A stretch of DNA of 64,000 nt from QNYZ01 sp964577615 (GTDB lineage: Bacteria; Desulfobacterota; Desulfobacteria; Desulfobacterales; QNYZ01), in the NCBI GenBank assembly GCA_964577615.1, contig CAZNZW010000006.1, positions 1 to 64,000 of the forward strand. Reading direction: 5' to 3'. The position numbers were made by a program, and so were the translations under genes. The first letter of the stretch is position 1, and each line of letters begins with the position of its first letter. Under the pieces are notes generated by a model. The model worked only from the letters and a program-made list of their open reading frames with translations. It had not been told where the DNA came from and did not search any database. Shown here one piece after another: positions 8,522 through 17,091 of the stretch.

Positions 8522-9199
8522 ATGCGTATTCTCCTCATTGAAGATGATCAGAAAATTGCCGCGTTTATTGAAAAAGGACTGAAAGCGGCGGCATTTGCCG
8601 TGGATCACGCCGCCGACGGTTTGGCTGGGCTGCACCTGGCCTTGACCGAACCCTACGATGCCGCCATTATCGACCTGATGCTTCCCGGCCTGGACGGTCT
8701 GACAGTCATCCGGCGCATGCGCCGGGAAAAAATCAACACGCCGGTGATCATCCTAAGCGCCCGGGACTCCATCGACGACCGGGTCCGGGGGCTCCAGGAG
8801 GGCAGCGACGATTATCTGACCAAACCGTTTTCGTTCTCCGAGCTGCTCGCCCGGATCCAGGCGCTTATTCGCCGGGCCAGCGGGGCCACCGAACCCACCC
8901 GGCTGCGGGTGGGCGACCTGACCCTGGACCTGGTTACCCGGCAGGTTGTCCGGGAAACCCGGACAATCGATCTGCAGCCCCGGGAGTTTGCCCTGCTGGA
9001 ATACCTGATGCGCAATGCCGGCCGGGTGGTGTCCAAAACCATGATCATGGAACACGTCTGGGATTACCATTTTGATCCGATGACCAATGTCGTGGAGGCC
9101 CGGATCAGCCGGCTGCGCAACAAAGTCGACCGGCCCTTTAGCCGGCATCTGATCCATACGGTGCGCGGGGTGGGATATGTCCTCAAAGAAGACCGGTAA
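8522..9199 (+). CDS. Two-component response regulator, OmpR/PhoB family
   Basis: A 225-residue transcription factor. The receiver domain (residues 1-115) has the acidic pair E7-D8-D9, the phospho-acceptor D51 in IIDLMLPGLDG, and the conserved Lys 101 in YLTKPFSFSELL. The C-terminal winged helix (about 125-222) is of the OmpR/PhoB type, with REFALLEYLMRNAGRVVSK and the end motif HTVRGVGYVL. It partners with the sensor kinase whose start lies inside its last codons. The subfamily (CusR/CopR/QseB-like) suggests metal or envelope stress sensing, but target genes cannot be read from the sequence. Confidence 0.95.
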   Translation: MRILLIEDDQKIAAFIEKGLKAAAFAVDHAADGLAGLHLALTEPYDAAIIDLMLPGLDGLTVIRRMRREKINTPVIILSARDSIDDRVRGLQEGSDDYLTKPFSFSELLARIQALIRRASGATEPTRLRVGDLTLDLVTRQVVRETRTIDLQPREFALLEYLMRNAGRVVSKTMIMEHVWDYHFDPMTNVVEARISRLRNKVDRPFSRHLIHTVRGVGYVLKEDR

Positions 9200-10637
9200 A
9201 TTCCGCGGCAGCCTGGCGTCTCGGCTCACCTTCTGGTACGCGGCTGTTTTTACCCTCTTTTCCGCGGTTGCCTTCGCCCTGTTCTACCTTTTTTTCACAT
9301 CAGTCATCCGGACACGGATCGACCAGGACCTGTCGGTGCAGGCCGGCGAATTCGCCACCGTGCTGAAAACCCGGGGCACCGACGCCCTCAAGCGCGTGGC
9401 CATTCTCGAAGCCCAGGCGTTTGGTGAGAAAAAAATATTCATCCGTCTGCTGGGCGTCACCGGCGACGTATTTTCCTCTTCCAACATGTCGTACTGGCGG
9501 GATATCCGTATCCACCGGCAGGCCATCCGCCGCCTGGTGAGCGGCGAACACCAGGTGTTTGAAACCGTTATTCTGCCCCACCGCAACGAGAACATCCGGG
9601 TTCTCTACCGCCGCATCGGTTCAGGGATCTATCTCCAGCTGGGCCATTCCATGGCACCTTACACCCGGTTTTTAAAAGTGTTCAAGATGGTTTTCGTTGT
9701 CACCATGGGCGGTATCGCCCTGCTGGCCACATTCATCGGATGGTTTATGGCCCGCCGGGCCCTGTCCGGTGTCACCGCCGTTACCCGCACCGCCCGGCAG
9801 ATTGCCGATGGCGCTCTGCAGCAGCGGGTGCCGGTAAAAGCCGCCGGTGACGAGATCGATCAGATGGCAATAACGTTCAACCGGATGCTGGACCGGATCG
9901 AAGCCCTTATCACCGGCATCCGGGAGATGGGCGACAATATCGCCCATGATCTGCGCAGCCCCATTACCCGGATCCGAGGTCTGGCGGAAATCACCTTGAC
10001 CACAAAAACGGACATGGACGACTACCGGCAGATGGCGGCCAGCACGATTGAAGAGTGTGACCGGCTCCTCGATATGATTACCACCATGCTGCTGATTTCG
10101 CGCAGCCGGGCCGGCGCGGCGCAGCTGGACCTGAAAAAAGTCGGTCTGGCCGCCCTGGTTAACGGCGCCTGCGACCTGTTCCAGCCCCTGGCCGAAGACA
10201 AGGCGATCATCCTTTCCCATGAACTGCCCGCCACGGAGATCTATTTATCGGGGGATATAAAACTGTTGCAGCGGATGATAGCCAACCTGATGGACAATGC
10301 CGTCAAGTATACCCCGGCCGGGGGGCGGATAACGATCTCGCTTAAGACCTCCCCGGATGAAAACCGGGCCCTGATCGTCTTTCGCGATACCGGCACCGGT
10401 ATTTCCGCACAGGACCTTCCCCATATCTTCAACCGTTTCTACCGGGGCGACCGAAGCCGCTCCCAGATCGGTGCCGGGCTGGGCCTGTCCCTGAGCCGGG
10501 CAGTGGCGCGGGCTCATGGGGGCGATATTATCGTGCAGTCCCAGCCGGGTCGGGGCAGCGTTTTTACCGTGACCCTGCCGCTTGGAAAACAGAATGACGT
10601 ATCGGCAACGGAAAGGCCCGGCTCCGCCCGGGCATAG
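9177..10637 (+). CDS. Sensor histidine kinase (HAMP, HisKA, HATPase_c)
   Basis: A 486-residue inner-membrane kinase. Transmembrane segments lie at about 18-44 and 170-192 and bracket a periplasmic sensor domain of about 125 residues. A HAMP domain follows (~193-245), then the HisKA domain with phospho-acceptor His257 (NIAHDLRSPITRIRG). The ATPase domain has the N-box LMDNAVKYTP (~371-380), G1 DTGTGIS (~404-410) and G2 GAGLGLSLS (~432-440). The start overlaps the response-regulator gene by 23 bases, typical of a cognate pair. It should phosphorylate D51 of that regulator. The AHDLRSPxTRIR form of the H-box is common in heavy-metal and tricarboxylate sensor relatives, but the ligand is unknown. 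Confidence 0.94.
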   Translation: MSSKKTGKFRGSLASRLTFWYAAVFTLFSAVAFALFYLFFTSVIRTRIDQDLSVQAGEFATVLKTRGTDALKRVAILEAQAFGEKKIFIRLLGVTGDVFSSSNMSYWRDIRIHRQAIRRLVSGEHQVFETVILPHRNENIRVLYRRIGSGIYLQLGHSMAPYTRFLKVFKMVFVVTMGGIALLATFIGWFMARRALSGVTAVTRTARQIADGALQQRVPVKAAGDEIDQMAITFNRMLDRIEALITGIREMGDNIAHDLRSPITRIRGLAEITLTTKTDMDDYRQMAASTIEECDRLLDMITTMLLISRSRAGAAQLDLKKVGLAALVNGACDLFQPLAEDKAIILSHELPATEIYLSGDIKLLQRMIANLMDNAVKYTPAGGRITISLKTSPDENRALIVFRDTGTGISAQDLPHIFNRFYRGDRSRSQIGAGLGLSLSRAVARAHGGDIIVQSQPGRGSVFTVTLPLGKQNDVSATERPGSARA

Positions 10638-10930
10638 TCCGGCCCTGACGCCAACCCGGGCAGGGCGGACTGCCTTCGCAGCAGGGTAACGGCACCGGTA
10701 TTGTCAGGCTTTGACAGAGCGCCGGTTTGGCCGCAAAGATCATGGCGGCGGGGGCGACTCCGGATAATGGGCGATACGTATACGAATCATAATAAGAAAC
10801 CTGTTTACAACCTCGATTTTCGTATGCTACTTTTATCAAGGTCTGTTAGACATCGGTTTGAGAACAGGTTTCAATAACAGCACCTGGATACAGGTAAGCC
10901 AGCCGGTCAAGGGGAGCGGCTATCCGCACG
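10638..10930. other. Intergenic region, no gene recognised
   Basis: 293 bases between the kinase and the peptidase remnant. A small hairpin (GCCCTG 10642-10647 with CAGGGC 10661-10666) follows the kinase stop and may help end its transcript, though no U-run follows. The right half is AT-richer and should hold the promoter for the peptide-transport operon. TTTACA at about 10803 is a possible -35 box, with no convincing -10. Confidence 0.4.
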
Positions 10931-11274
10931 ATGAGCGAAGGTAATGATGCGTTGACCGATGTTAATGGGATTTTAGTGAGCCAGTATGCCGATGTGTCAG
11001 CGGCCTGCGGCGTGACGGTCGTGTTATGTCCGGATGGCGCCGTGGCCGGTGTGAATATTCGAAGCGCCGCGCCGGGAACGCGGGAAACGGACCTGCTGAC
11101 GCCGGTGAACCTGCGCTGCCCGGTGTTTTTGCCGCGCCATGCGCTCAGACATTAACCGACCTGGGAGATGCCATTGCCGATTGTGTGGCCCGGGCCATTA
11201 TTCATGGTGTTCTGGAAGCAGCGAGGATGAATCAGATGACCGCTTTTAATGAGCTGGAAGAGCGACAGCCGTAA
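10931..11274 (+). pseudogene. Remnant of a P1-family peptidase (DmpA-like), internally deleted and frame-shifted
   Basis: The first ~60 codons (frame of 10931) read TDVNGILVSQYAD...VTVVLCPDGAVAGVNIRSAAPGTRETDLL, which matches the N-terminus of P1-family (DmpA/L-aminopeptidase-D-esterase) enzymes, where the usual form is V-G-(H)-Y-T ... GTRETDLL. Around 11135-11155 the homology jumps to a different frame and continues as LTDLGDAIADCVARAIIHGVLEA to a stop at 11274, which matches the family's C-terminal helix. Intact enzymes are about 320-350 residues. Roughly 220 residues, including the autoprocessing Ser nucleophile, are missing. Its position directly before a peptide ABC transporter fits a former intracellular peptidase of that operon. 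An assembly error is an alternative, but there is no N-run here. Confidence 0.72.
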
Positions 11275-11323
11275 AAATGCGCCGGTTGCGTCAGCAAAAC
11301 CGGAAAACAAAGAAGGAGGCAGG

Positions 11324-12823
11324 ATGATGAAAAAAACAGTACTTTTGATGGCAGCACTTGCACTGATGGCCATGCCGGCTGTGGCCGGGGCCGATACGCC
11401 GGTCAAGGGCGGCAGCATGATCGTCTGCCAGCCGGCCGAACCGCCGGGACTGGATCCCACGGCCAACACGGCCGCGGCCATTGACCGGGTCGTTTACGCG
11501 AACATCTATGAAGGCCTGGTCAAGGTGAACCGGAAGGGGGAATTCGTTCCGGGACTTTCCACGGGCTGGGATCTGTCCGCCGATGGCAAGGTCTACACCT
11601 TTCACCTGCGCAAAGGGGTGAAGTTTCACAATGGTGAAGCTTTTAATGCCGAGGTGGCCAAGTGGAATCTGGACCGGGATATGAGCAAGGACACCGTCAA
11701 TGCGCATCCGGAATTTTTCCGGGGGATTGTCAAGATGGATACCCCGGATGCCGACACGCTCGTGATCACGCTGAAAGATGTCGACGCCCTCTTTATTGCC
11801 CACATGGCCGAAGGTGATGCGGTGATGCTGCCGATGAAGGGTTATGAAGATGCGAAATCGAATCCCATTGGTACCGGGCCGTTCAAGTTTGTCAAATGGG
11901 TACGTGGTGACAGCGTCGTCATGGCCCGTTTCGACGGTTACTGGAATTCCGCATTGCCCTACCTGGACAAAGTGGTTTTCAAGTTCATCGGCGATGCCAG
12001 TGCGCAGCTGGCCGCTTTAAAGGCGGGCGATATCGACGTGATTTCTTCCATCGCCGCCCCGGAGTCGGCCATGACGCTGAGCAAGGACAAGCGCTTCAAA
12101 GTGACCTTCGGCACGTCGACGTCCGAGGTGATCATGTCCACCAACAACAAGGTTAAACCGTTTAACAACAAGAAAGTCCGCCAGGCCATGGCCTACGCCA
12201 TCGACCGCCAGACCGTGGTTGATCTGGTCATGTTCGGTTACGGCACGCCCATTGGTTCCCACTGGTCGCCCGGAACGCCGTACTATGTCGATCTGACCGG
12301 TAAATTTCCCTACAACCCCGAAAAGGCGAAACAGCTTCTCAAGGAGGCCGGTTACCCGGACGGGTTCAGCGCCACCATCAAGCTGCCGGCGATTTACTCC
12401 TACTCCAAGCGGGCCGGGGAAGTGATTGCCGACATGCTCGGCAAGGTCGGCATCAAACTGAAAGTGGAGATTGTTGAATGGGGGCAGTGGATCGACCGGA
12501 TCTTCAAAAAGAAGGAATTCGAGCTGACCATGATCGGTCATGCCGAAGCATGGGATATCGGCATCTACGCCAAACCTGACTACTACTTCCAGTACGATTC
12601 CAAGGAATTCCAGGAGACCTACGCCAAGGCGCTGAAAGCGGCCACCGAGGCGCAGAAGGCGGCCCTGTTCGGCAAATGTCAGGAAATTATTGCCGAAGAT
12701 GCCGTCAACGGCTATCTCTTTTCCGCGCCGGCGCTCAGGGCCATGAAGGCGGATGTCATGGGCTTCTGGAAAAATGCGCCCACGATTGCGCTGGATATGA
12801 CCGAGGTATGGCGCCAAAAGTAA
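11324..12823 (+). CDS. Peptide ABC transporter substrate-binding protein (SBP family 5)
   Basis: A 499-residue periplasmic binding protein of the DppA/OppA type. The signal peptide (MMKKTVLLMAALALMAMPAVAGA) has no lipobox, so the protein is soluble in the periplasm. Family features are GGSMIVCQPAEPPGLDPTANT at the N-terminus, NIYEGLVKVNRKG, and LRKGVKFHNGEAFNAE, the signature region of family 5. The start has an AAGGAGG five bases away; a longer in-frame reading upstream lacks a site and would destroy the signal peptide. It heads the operon with two permeases, an M20 peptidase and two ATPases. Di- or oligopeptides are the likely cargo, given the peptidase genes. Confidence 0.93.
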   Translation: MMKKTVLLMAALALMAMPAVAGADTPVKGGSMIVCQPAEPPGLDPTANTAAAIDRVVYANIYEGLVKVNRKGEFVPGLSTGWDLSADGKVYTFHLRKGVKFHNGEAFNAEVAKWNLDRDMSKDTVNAHPEFFRGIVKMDTPDADTLVITLKDVDALFIAHMAEGDAVMLPMKGYEDAKSNPIGTGPFKFVKWVRGDSVVMARFDGYWNSALPYLDKVVFKFIGDASAQLAALKAGDIDVISSIAAPESAMTLSKDKRFKVTFGTSTSEVIMSTNNKVKPFNNKKVRQAMAYAIDRQTVVDLVMFGYGTPIGSHWSPGTPYYVDLTGKFPYNPEKAKQLLKEAGYPDGFSATIKLPAIYSYSKRAGEVIADMLGKVGIKLKVEIVEWGQWIDRIFKKKEFELTMIGHAEAWDIGIYAKPDYYFQYDSKEFQETYAKALKAATEAQKAALFGKCQEIIAEDAVNGYLFSAPALRAMKADVMGFWKNAPTIALDMTEVWRQK

Positions 12824-12868
12824 TCCGCTGCGCCACATTGTGGCAACGCAACTGTGATATGCGTGAAG

Positions 12869-12897
12869 ATGGCGCTCTGCCGCTGGCAGGGCGCCAT
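12869..12897 (+). other. Stable hairpin between binding-protein and permease genes
   Basis: ATGGCGCTCTGCC (12869-12881) pairs with GGCAGGGCGCCAT (12885-12897), 12 of 13 positions, with a three-base loop. Only TTG follows, so it is a poor terminator. A structure in this place commonly protects the upstream binding-protein mRNA and lowers permease expression, and that is the inferred role here. Confidence 0.5.
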
Positions 12898-12937
12898 TTG
12901 AAAGTAATCTAAATCAAGAGCTTTTCAAACACCGTCC

Positions 12938-13882
12938 ATGCGCCGTTACCTGCTTAAAAATATCATCATTCTGATACTGCTTCTCTTCGTCATCTCGCTG
13001 ACCGTTTTTTCCGTGCTTTTTATTTTACCGGGGGACCCGGCGCAGATTATTCTCGGTATTAACGCCACACCGGAAACCCTGGCCAATCTCCGGGCCCAGC
13101 TGGGGCTGGATCAGCCGTTCTGGACCCAGTACGGCCACTGGATCGGGGGCCTGTTGACCGGGCATGGCAGCCAGTCCATTAATTATGATATGCCGGTCTA
13201 CGATCTGATTGTGTCCCGGCTGGCGGTCACCGGCCCCCTTGCGCTGATGGCGATGGCGTTCGCCGTGATGATCTCAATCCCCCTGGGCATTTATGCGGCC
13301 CAGCGGCAGAACCAAAAGGGGGACCTGATCGTGATGGCTTTTACCCAGCTGGGGCTGGCCACGCCGGAGTTCTGGCTCGGGATTCTGCTGATTCTGCTGT
13401 TTGCCGTTAAATGGGGCATTTTTTCCGCCGGAGGATTTCCCGGGTGGGATGTCAGTTTCTGGGGATCGGTCAAAGCGCTGCTGCTGCCGGCCTTTGCCCT
13501 GGGCGTCATCCGGGCGTCGATCATTACCCGGCTCACCCGATCTTCCATGCTGGAAGTACTGCGCGAGGATTATATCCGTACGGCCCGGGCCAAGGGGCTC
13601 CGGGAACGGACCGTTGTCTATGTCCACGGCCTGAAAAACGCCCTGATTCCGGTGCTGACCATTCTCGGTCTTCAGCTGGGGCAGCTGATGGCCGGCGCCA
13701 TCATCATCGAGAATGTCTACTACCTGCCGGGGCTGGGACGGCTGGTTTTTCAGGCCATCGGCCAGCGGGATCTGCCCGTGGTCCGCGAAATCGTGGTGTT
13801 TATGGCTGCCGCCGTTATTATCGTCAATTTTGTGGTTGATTTTACCTATGCTTTTATTGATCCGCGCTTCCGGAAATCATAG
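12938..13882 (+). CDS. Peptide ABC transporter permease (DppB-type)
   Basis: A 314-residue inner-membrane permease with six predicted transmembrane helices, the first at residues 9-30. The LPGDPAQIILG segment after helix 1 and the cytoplasmic EAA-type loop (AKGLRERTVVYVHGLKNALIPVLTILG region) are characteristic of DppB/OppB proteins and contact the ATPases. It ends with the family's usual DFTYAFIDPRFR. It forms the transport channel with the DppC-type protein encoded next. The gene starts 114 bases after the binding-protein gene, beyond a hairpin, and no strong promoter is evident there. Confidence 0.93.
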   Translation: MRRYLLKNIIILILLLFVISLTVFSVLFILPGDPAQIILGINATPETLANLRAQLGLDQPFWTQYGHWIGGLLTGHGSQSINYDMPVYDLIVSRLAVTGPLALMAMAFAVMISIPLGIYAAQRQNQKGDLIVMAFTQLGLATPEFWLGILLILLFAVKWGIFSAGGFPGWDVSFWGSVKALLLPAFALGVIRASIITRLTRSSMLEVLREDYIRTARAKGLRERTVVYVHGLKNALIPVLTILGLQLGQLMAGAIIIENVYYLPGLGRLVFQAIGQRDLPVVREIVVFMAAAVIIVNFVVDFTYAFIDPRFRKS

Positions 13883-13951
13883 CCGCGCCGGAAACGATCT
13901 TCCGGAAACCGGATGACCGGCCGCCACCGGGCACGCTGGAACGAGAGAATA

Positions 13952-14779
13952 ATGAAACGCTTTTTCGGCAACAAAAATTTTCTGGTGGGATTTATTTTAT
14001 CGGCAGTCGTCGTCTCCATGGCGCTGCTGAGCCTGGTCTGGACGCCCTACAGCGCCAATGTCATGAACCCCCGGCACCGGCTGGAATTTTCATCTTTGCA
14101 GCACCCGCTGGGAACCGATCAATACGGCCGGGATATTCTGTCCCGGGTGATGGTGGGCGCGGTAAATTCCATTGTCGTCGGGCTGGTGACCGTGACCATC
14201 GGCATGGGAATCGGCGTATTGCTGGGGCTTGCCGCCGCCTACTACGGCCGGTTTGCCGATGAGGCGATCATGCGTTTTTCCGATCTGCTGTTCGCGTTTC
14301 CGGCCGTTTTGTCAGCCATTCTCATCACGTCGATCCTGGGGCCGTCGGTGATTAACGCCATGTTTGCCATCGGTCTTTTTTATATCCCGATCTTTTCCCG
14401 TCTCACCCGGGCTGTGGCCACAACGACGTGGAAACGGGAGTATGTTGCCGCGGCAAGGGCCTGCGGCCGGAGCGAGTGGGCCATTGTCCGGCAGCATGTC
14501 CTGCCGAATATTTTATCGCCGCTGATCATCCAGGGCACCATTCAGTTTGCCGTCGCCATCCTGGCCGAGGCCGGGCTGAGTTACCTGGGCCTGGGCACCC
14601 AGCCGCCGAACCCCTCCTGGGGCCGGATGCTCAACGAAGCGCAGACCTTTATGGACATGGCGCCCTGGATGGCGGTTTTCCCCGGCCTGGCCATTGCCTG
14701 GGCCGTTTTGGGGTTCAACCTGCTGGGGGACGGTCTGCGGGACACGCTGGACCCGAAGATGATCCGGGTGCGCGCCTGA
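13952..14779 (+). CDS. Peptide ABC transporter permease (DppC-type)
   Basis: A 275-residue inner-membrane permease, second half of the peptide channel. The N-terminal helix (about 10-30) is followed by the periplasmic segment HPLGTDQYGRDILSRVMVGA, diagnostic of DppC/OppC. The EAA loop reads ARACGRSEWAIVRQHVLPNI, and the C-terminus (LLGDGLRDTLDPK) is also typical. The ATG at 13952 is chosen because a purine-rich GAGAG stretch precedes it. An in-frame ATG at 13913 would add 13 residues (MTGRHRARW...) but has no good ribosome site. It follows the DppB gene closely and lies 26 bases before the peptidase gene. Confidence 0.9.
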   Translation: MKRFFGNKNFLVGFILSAVVVSMALLSLVWTPYSANVMNPRHRLEFSSLQHPLGTDQYGRDILSRVMVGAVNSIVVGLVTVTIGMGIGVLLGLAAAYYGRFADEAIMRFSDLLFAFPAVLSAILITSILGPSVINAMFAIGLFYIPIFSRLTRAVATTTWKREYVAAARACGRSEWAIVRQHVLPNILSPLIIQGTIQFAVAILAEAGLSYLGLGTQPPNPSWGRMLNEAQTFMDMAPWMAVFPGLAIAWAVLGFNLLGDGLRDTLDPKMIRVRA

Positions 14780-14805
14780 AAACAGAAAAAGGATAGCATA
14801 GAAAA

Positions 14806-16098
14806 ATGTCGGAAATGATACCCGAAGCGCTGATCACCCGGGTGATCGATGCCGTGGATGGCGATGCGGTGGTCCAGCTGACCGCCGATCTGGTGAAAAT
14901 CAACTCGGTCTGGGACCCGGAAGCCGGCACCAGCGAGCAGCCGGCGGCCGAGCATGTCCTGAACTGGGCACGGTCCCGGGGATTTGACGCAGAAATGGAC
15001 GAGGTGGCACCGGGGCGTCCCAACGTGATTGTCACCTATGCCGCCGGACCGGGCGACCGGGTGCTGATGTTCGAGGGCCATACCGATGTGGTCACCCCCG
15101 GCGATCCGTCGGTCTGGCATGACGATCCGTTTGGCGCGAAAATCGTCGATGGCCGCATGTACGGCCGCGGCACCAACGATACCAAGGGGAATCTGGCGGC
15201 CATGCTTGTCGCCATGGCCGCGCTGAAGCAGACGGGGATTCCCCTGGCCGGATCGATCATCGGCGGCGTCTTGTGCGACGAAGAGGATCAGATGCTCGGG
15301 GTCCACGATTTTATCGCGCGCGGCCACGCCGATGCCGTCACCGGTGCGATTATCTGCGAACCCCAGGACGGCCTGATCTGCACCTCGCAGAAAGGGGCCA
15401 TCCGGGCCCGGTTCACCGTGACCGGGCGAATGAGCCACGGCGCCATGCCGCTGGCCGGGCTGAATACCGCACCGGCGATAGCCCGCCTGATCGAAGGCCT
15501 GCAGGCGCTGGAAGAAGAAGCCGTGGCCGCCACCGGCCGGGATGCGCATCTGGGGTGGCCGAGTTTTACGCCCACCGTTATCCAGGCGCCGCCCACCGGC
15601 GCCCCCCAGCTGAACGTGATGCCGTCCGAAGCGATCCTGCTGGTCGATATCCGGACGATTCCATCCCAGTCCCATGATGCGATTCGCGCCCGGCTGACGG
15701 CGCTGGCCGCGGACACGGCCAGACAGATACAGCAGCACTACGAAGCGTTGAACACCCGTCTGGGCATTGACCGGGATCCCCGGCTGGATATTTACGTCGA
15801 TTTTCTGACCGATCGTACCTGCACCCGGACCGATCCCGCCGATCCGGTGGTACGGGCCGCCGACCAGGCCACCCGAGCCGTCTGGCACACACCGCCGGTT
15901 TACGGGGGGGTGCCCGGCGCCACCGACGGCACCTTTCTGTGGGCGCTGAAAGATATTCCCATAGTCACCATGGGCGCCGGCGACCGTGAAGTTCCCCATC
16001 AGGTGGATGAGTGGGTGGACATTGCGCAGTTGATCGACACCGCCCGTATCTATGCACTGGCGGCCCTTTACTACCTGTATCCGGGAGCCGCTGAATGA
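14806..16098 (+). CDS. M20-family metallopeptidase (ArgE/DapE/ACY1 type)
   Basis: A 430-residue cytoplasmic dizinc amidohydrolase. MFEGHTDVV carries the first metal-binding His and catalytic Asp. GRGTNDTKGNLAAM supplies the bridging Asp, and CDEEDQMLG gives the catalytic Glu-Glu pair. The final zinc-binding His may be that of GDREVPHQVDEW near the C-terminus. An internal lid/dimerisation domain begins at about residue 190 (KGAIRARFTVTGRMSHGA). Enzymes of this family remove N-acyl groups or hydrolyse dipeptides. Its position inside a peptide transporter operon argues for hydrolysis of imported peptides. Its stop overlaps the next ATPase start as ATGA. Confidence 0.9.
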   Translation: MSEMIPEALITRVIDAVDGDAVVQLTADLVKINSVWDPEAGTSEQPAAEHVLNWARSRGFDAEMDEVAPGRPNVIVTYAAGPGDRVLMFEGHTDVVTPGDPSVWHDDPFGAKIVDGRMYGRGTNDTKGNLAAMLVAMAALKQTGIPLAGSIIGGVLCDEEDQMLGVHDFIARGHADAVTGAIICEPQDGLICTSQKGAIRARFTVTGRMSHGAMPLAGLNTAPAIARLIEGLQALEEEAVAATGRDAHLGWPSFTPTVIQAPPTGAPQLNVMPSEAILLVDIRTIPSQSHDAIRARLTALAADTARQIQQHYEALNTRLGIDRDPRLDIYVDFLTDRTCTRTDPADPVVRAADQATRAVWHTPPVYGGVPGATDGTFLWALKDIPIVTMGAGDREVPHQVDEWVDIAQLIDTARIYALAALYYLYPGAAE

Positions 16099-17090
16099 CC
16101 CGGCTGCTGGATATCGAGAACCTCTGTGTAGAATTCGATACGCCCGAAGGCGTTGCCCGGGCCGTGGACGGCGTGACGTTTCATATCGATAAAGGAGAAA
16201 CGGTCGGGCTGGTGGGCGAATCGGGGTGTGGTAAAAGTGTGACCTCGCTGAGCATGCTTGGACTGATTCCCTCGCCGCCGAGCCGGATTGCCGGGGGAAA
16301 AATCCGTTTTGAGGATAAACACCTGCTGGACCTGGACGCGGATCAGCTCCGGCAGATCCGGGGCCGGGAGATTTCGATGATTTTCCAGGAGCCGATGACG
16401 TCGCTGAATCCGGTGCTCACCATCGGCCGGCAGGTGGCCGAACCCCTGAGGGTTCATCAGCAGTTGTCAAAAACGGATGCCTTAAATGAAGCCCGCCGCT
16501 GGCTGGAGTTTGTTAAAATTCCAGCGGCGAAAAAGCGGCTGAACGACTATCCCCACCAATTGTCCGGCGGGATGCGCCAGCGGGTGATGATCGCCATGGC
16601 CATGGTCTGCCGCCCCAAGCTCCTCATTGCCGATGAGCCGACCACGGCGCTGGATGTGACCATACAGGCCCAGATCCTTTCATTGATGCGTGGGCTGAAG
16701 GAAAAATTCGGCATGTCGGTTCTGCTGATTACCCACGACCTGGGCGTGATTGCCCAGGTGGCTCAGCGGATCATGGTGATGTATGCGGGGCAGATCGTGG
16801 AACAGGCGGCAGTGATCGATCTGTTCAGCCGGCCGTTTCATCCGTATACCCGGGGGCTGCTCCAGTCGATTCCCAAAATCGGCAGCCGGGCGCAGGGCCG
16901 CCACGCCCGTCTGGCCGAAATACCGGGTACCGTTCCCCCCCTGACCGAACCGATTGCGGGGTGTAAATTTGCCCAGCGCTGCCGCCATGCGTTTGCCCGC
17001 TGCCGGGAAGAACGGCCGGACGTATCATCGGTTGCCGATGGCCATGAGGTCCGCTGCTGGCTCATGCAGCACCCGGAAAAGAGGCGTTGA
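16095..17090 (+). CDS. Peptide ABC transporter ATPase (DppD-type)
   Basis: A 331-residue ATPase energising peptide uptake. Walker A is GESGCGKSV (about residues 41-49), the ABC signature LSGGMRQRV is near 155, Walker B is LLIADEPTTALD near 180, and the switch His lies in LLITHDLGV. The C-terminal oligopeptide-transporter extension carries the cysteine cluster GCKFAQRCRHAFARC, which in DppD/OppD relatives can bind an Fe-S cluster. It is translationally coupled (ATGA) to the peptidase gene before it and followed one base later by the DppF-type gene. Confidence 0.94.
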   Translation: MTRLLDIENLCVEFDTPEGVARAVDGVTFHIDKGETVGLVGESGCGKSVTSLSMLGLIPSPPSRIAGGKIRFEDKHLLDLDADQLRQIRGREISMIFQEPMTSLNPVLTIGRQVAEPLRVHQQLSKTDALNEARRWLEFVKIPAAKKRLNDYPHQLSGGMRQRVMIAMAMVCRPKLLIADEPTTALDVTIQAQILSLMRGLKEKFGMSVLLITHDLGVIAQVAQRIMVMYAGQIVEQAAVIDLFSRPFHPYTRGLLQSIPKIGSRAQGRHARLAEIPGTVPPLTEPIAGCKFAQRCRHAFARCREERPDVSSVADGHEVRCWLMQHPEKRR

Positions 17091-17091
17091 C

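Noticed and set aside
10564..10839. 91-codon minus-strand frame after the sensor kinase
   Set aside because: It overlaps the kinase C-terminus, has no ribosome site and no recognisable protein features.
14581..15999. 472-codon minus-strand frame opposite the M20 peptidase
   Set aside because: The plus strand encodes intact metallopeptidase motifs. The minus product is Gly/Arg/His-rich with no domain.
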